Source of the DNA: Rhodoferax sp.
GTDB lineage: Bacteria; Pseudomonadota; Gammaproteobacteria; Burkholderiales; Burkholderiaceae_C
Direction: 5' to 3'
Length of the DNA stretch: 12,777 bases
Assembly (NCBI GenBank): GCA_017880985.1
Contig: JADGRK010000035.1
Coordinates: 1-12,777, forward strand
In this document: positions 12,423 to 12,777 of the stretch, piece after piece
Layout: each line of letters begins with the position of its first letter
Position numbering within the stretch: position 1 is the first letter of the stretch
Notes under the pieces: model-generated
Seen by the model: the letters and a program-made list of their open reading frames with translations, nothing else
What the model was told of the DNA's origin: nothing
Databases searched by the model: none
Position numbers and translations under genes: made by a program

Positions 12423-12646
12423 GCAACGACTCGCAAATCCTTGGTTCGACCCAGCAGATCGGAGGCCATCTGCTCCACCGCACGCCAGTCCGGTTCGACG
12501 GCGGGAATGATCGTATCGCCAAACTGCTGCTCCGGTTTGCCCGCAACAGCTTGGGACAACGCGAGAAAATCGCTGTCATACCCGCAATCAGGCCCGCAGG
12601 GTGACTGAGCATCAATGGGGTGCGCAAGATGACTAAGATCAAACAC
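12407..12646 (-). pseudogene. 5' fragment of a TssA/ImpA-type VI secretion gene
   Basis: From a GTG at 12646, the first 80 codons read as the ImpA N-terminal domain: IDAQSPCGPDCGYDSDFLAL, then GKPEQQFGDTIIPAVEPDWR and LLGRTKDLRVVAWLTQA. TssA is a baseplate/sheath-assembly protein of type VI secretion systems, normally several hundred residues long. Similarity ends at LTQA; the frame then runs through desulfurase DNA out of frame to a stop at 12278. The join to the desulfurase lies in GCAGGC around 12408-12413, which fits both genes and may be microhomology. The start has a good AGGGAG 5 nt upstream, so a short N-terminal peptide could still be made. No other type VI genes are present. Confidence 0.75.
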
Positions 12647-12658
12647 AAGAACTCCCTA

Positions 12659-12668
12659 TAGGCCTGAC
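12659..12668 (+). repeat. 10-bp direct repeat, right copy
   Basis: TAGGCCTGAC, identical to 11261-11270 and 1398 bp to the right of it. It sits just upstream of the ribosome binding site of the TssA fragment. It may be a target duplication or recombination point, but a 10-mer repeat in this length can also arise by chance. Confidence 0.35.
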
Positions 12669-12690
12669 AAATGGCCCCCCCGTGCCAATA

Positions 12691-12777
12691 TGACCTGAGA
12701 CACCTACCCCTGAGTAATTAGAGAGTAGAAAGGTAGTCTTGAATCATGTCCAAAGAATCTAAGGAACCGATGAACGC
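12691..12777 (+). mobile_element. possible left end of an IS3-family-like insertion sequence (runs off window)
   Basis: At 12691 the sequence opens TGACCTGAGACACCTACCCC. TG-initial ends of this kind are typical of IS3-family elements. A short open frame starts with ATG at 12746 (MSKESKEPMNA, then the window ends) and could be orfA of a transposase. AGAAAGG lies 11 nt upstream of the ATG. GACACCTACC near the end and GGTAG at 12732-12736 form a weak inverted pair. The other end is outside the window, so the identity is tentative. Its position next to three broken genes fits IS-driven rearrangement. Confidence 0.3.

Overview
The window looks like chromosomal DNA of a betaproteobacterium, most likely Comamonadaceae (Rhodoferax/Polaromonas-like). 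The coding DNA is GC-rich. The proteins read as burkholderialean versions of their families. A LigJ-type hydratase of the protocatechuate 4,5-cleavage pathway sits at the left end. The genus is inferred from memory of such genomes, not measured.

Layout. (1) 1-2681, aromatic catabolism edge: a partial ligJ (4-oxalomesaconate hydratase) and a ModA-like solute-binding protein without a visible signal peptide run leftward. A LysR-type regulator diverges from them across a 106-bp control region. (2) 2787-3695: a short class III CoA-transferase/racemase-family gene. (3) 3759-8782, housekeeping: ispD-ispF (MEP isoprenoid pathway) run leftward, and mfd (transcription-repair coupling factor) diverges to the right. 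(4) 8845-10952: serB (phosphoserine phosphatase) and trpB2 (TrpB2-type tryptophan synthase beta chain) converge tail to tail with a 17-bp gap. (5) 11170-12777, an accessory patch of gene debris: a metY-like 5' fragment, an intact-looking methyltransferase, the 3' part of a selenocysteine-lyase/cysteine-desulfurase-like gene, the first ~80 codons of a TssA-like type VI secretion gene, and what may be the left end of an insertion sequence.

The most unusual material is repeat DNA inside genes. A palindromic element between ispD and ispF (62 bp, perfect 9-bp ends) has a relative of about 78 bp lying in frame inside mfd. There it adds about 26-27 residues at the boundary between the UvrB-like N-terminal module and the middle of Mfd. 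This resembles the protein-coding palindromic elements known from Rickettsia. A second repeat family, recognised by an ATAGCTGCT core, fills the gap after the mfd stop and recurs as a fragment in the lysR control region. It also aligns without gaps (28 of 44 bases) to the part of ispD that encodes its GGxxR..SV nucleotide-binding motif.

How the genes fit together: the left block belongs to lignin-derived aromatic breakdown under probable LysR control. ispD/ispF are consecutive-pathway partners in one operon. SerB makes L-serine, a TrpB substrate, although the two genes are convergent and not co-transcribed. The right end is a rearranged region in which at least two genes are clearly broken, and no undescribed system can be claimed from it.
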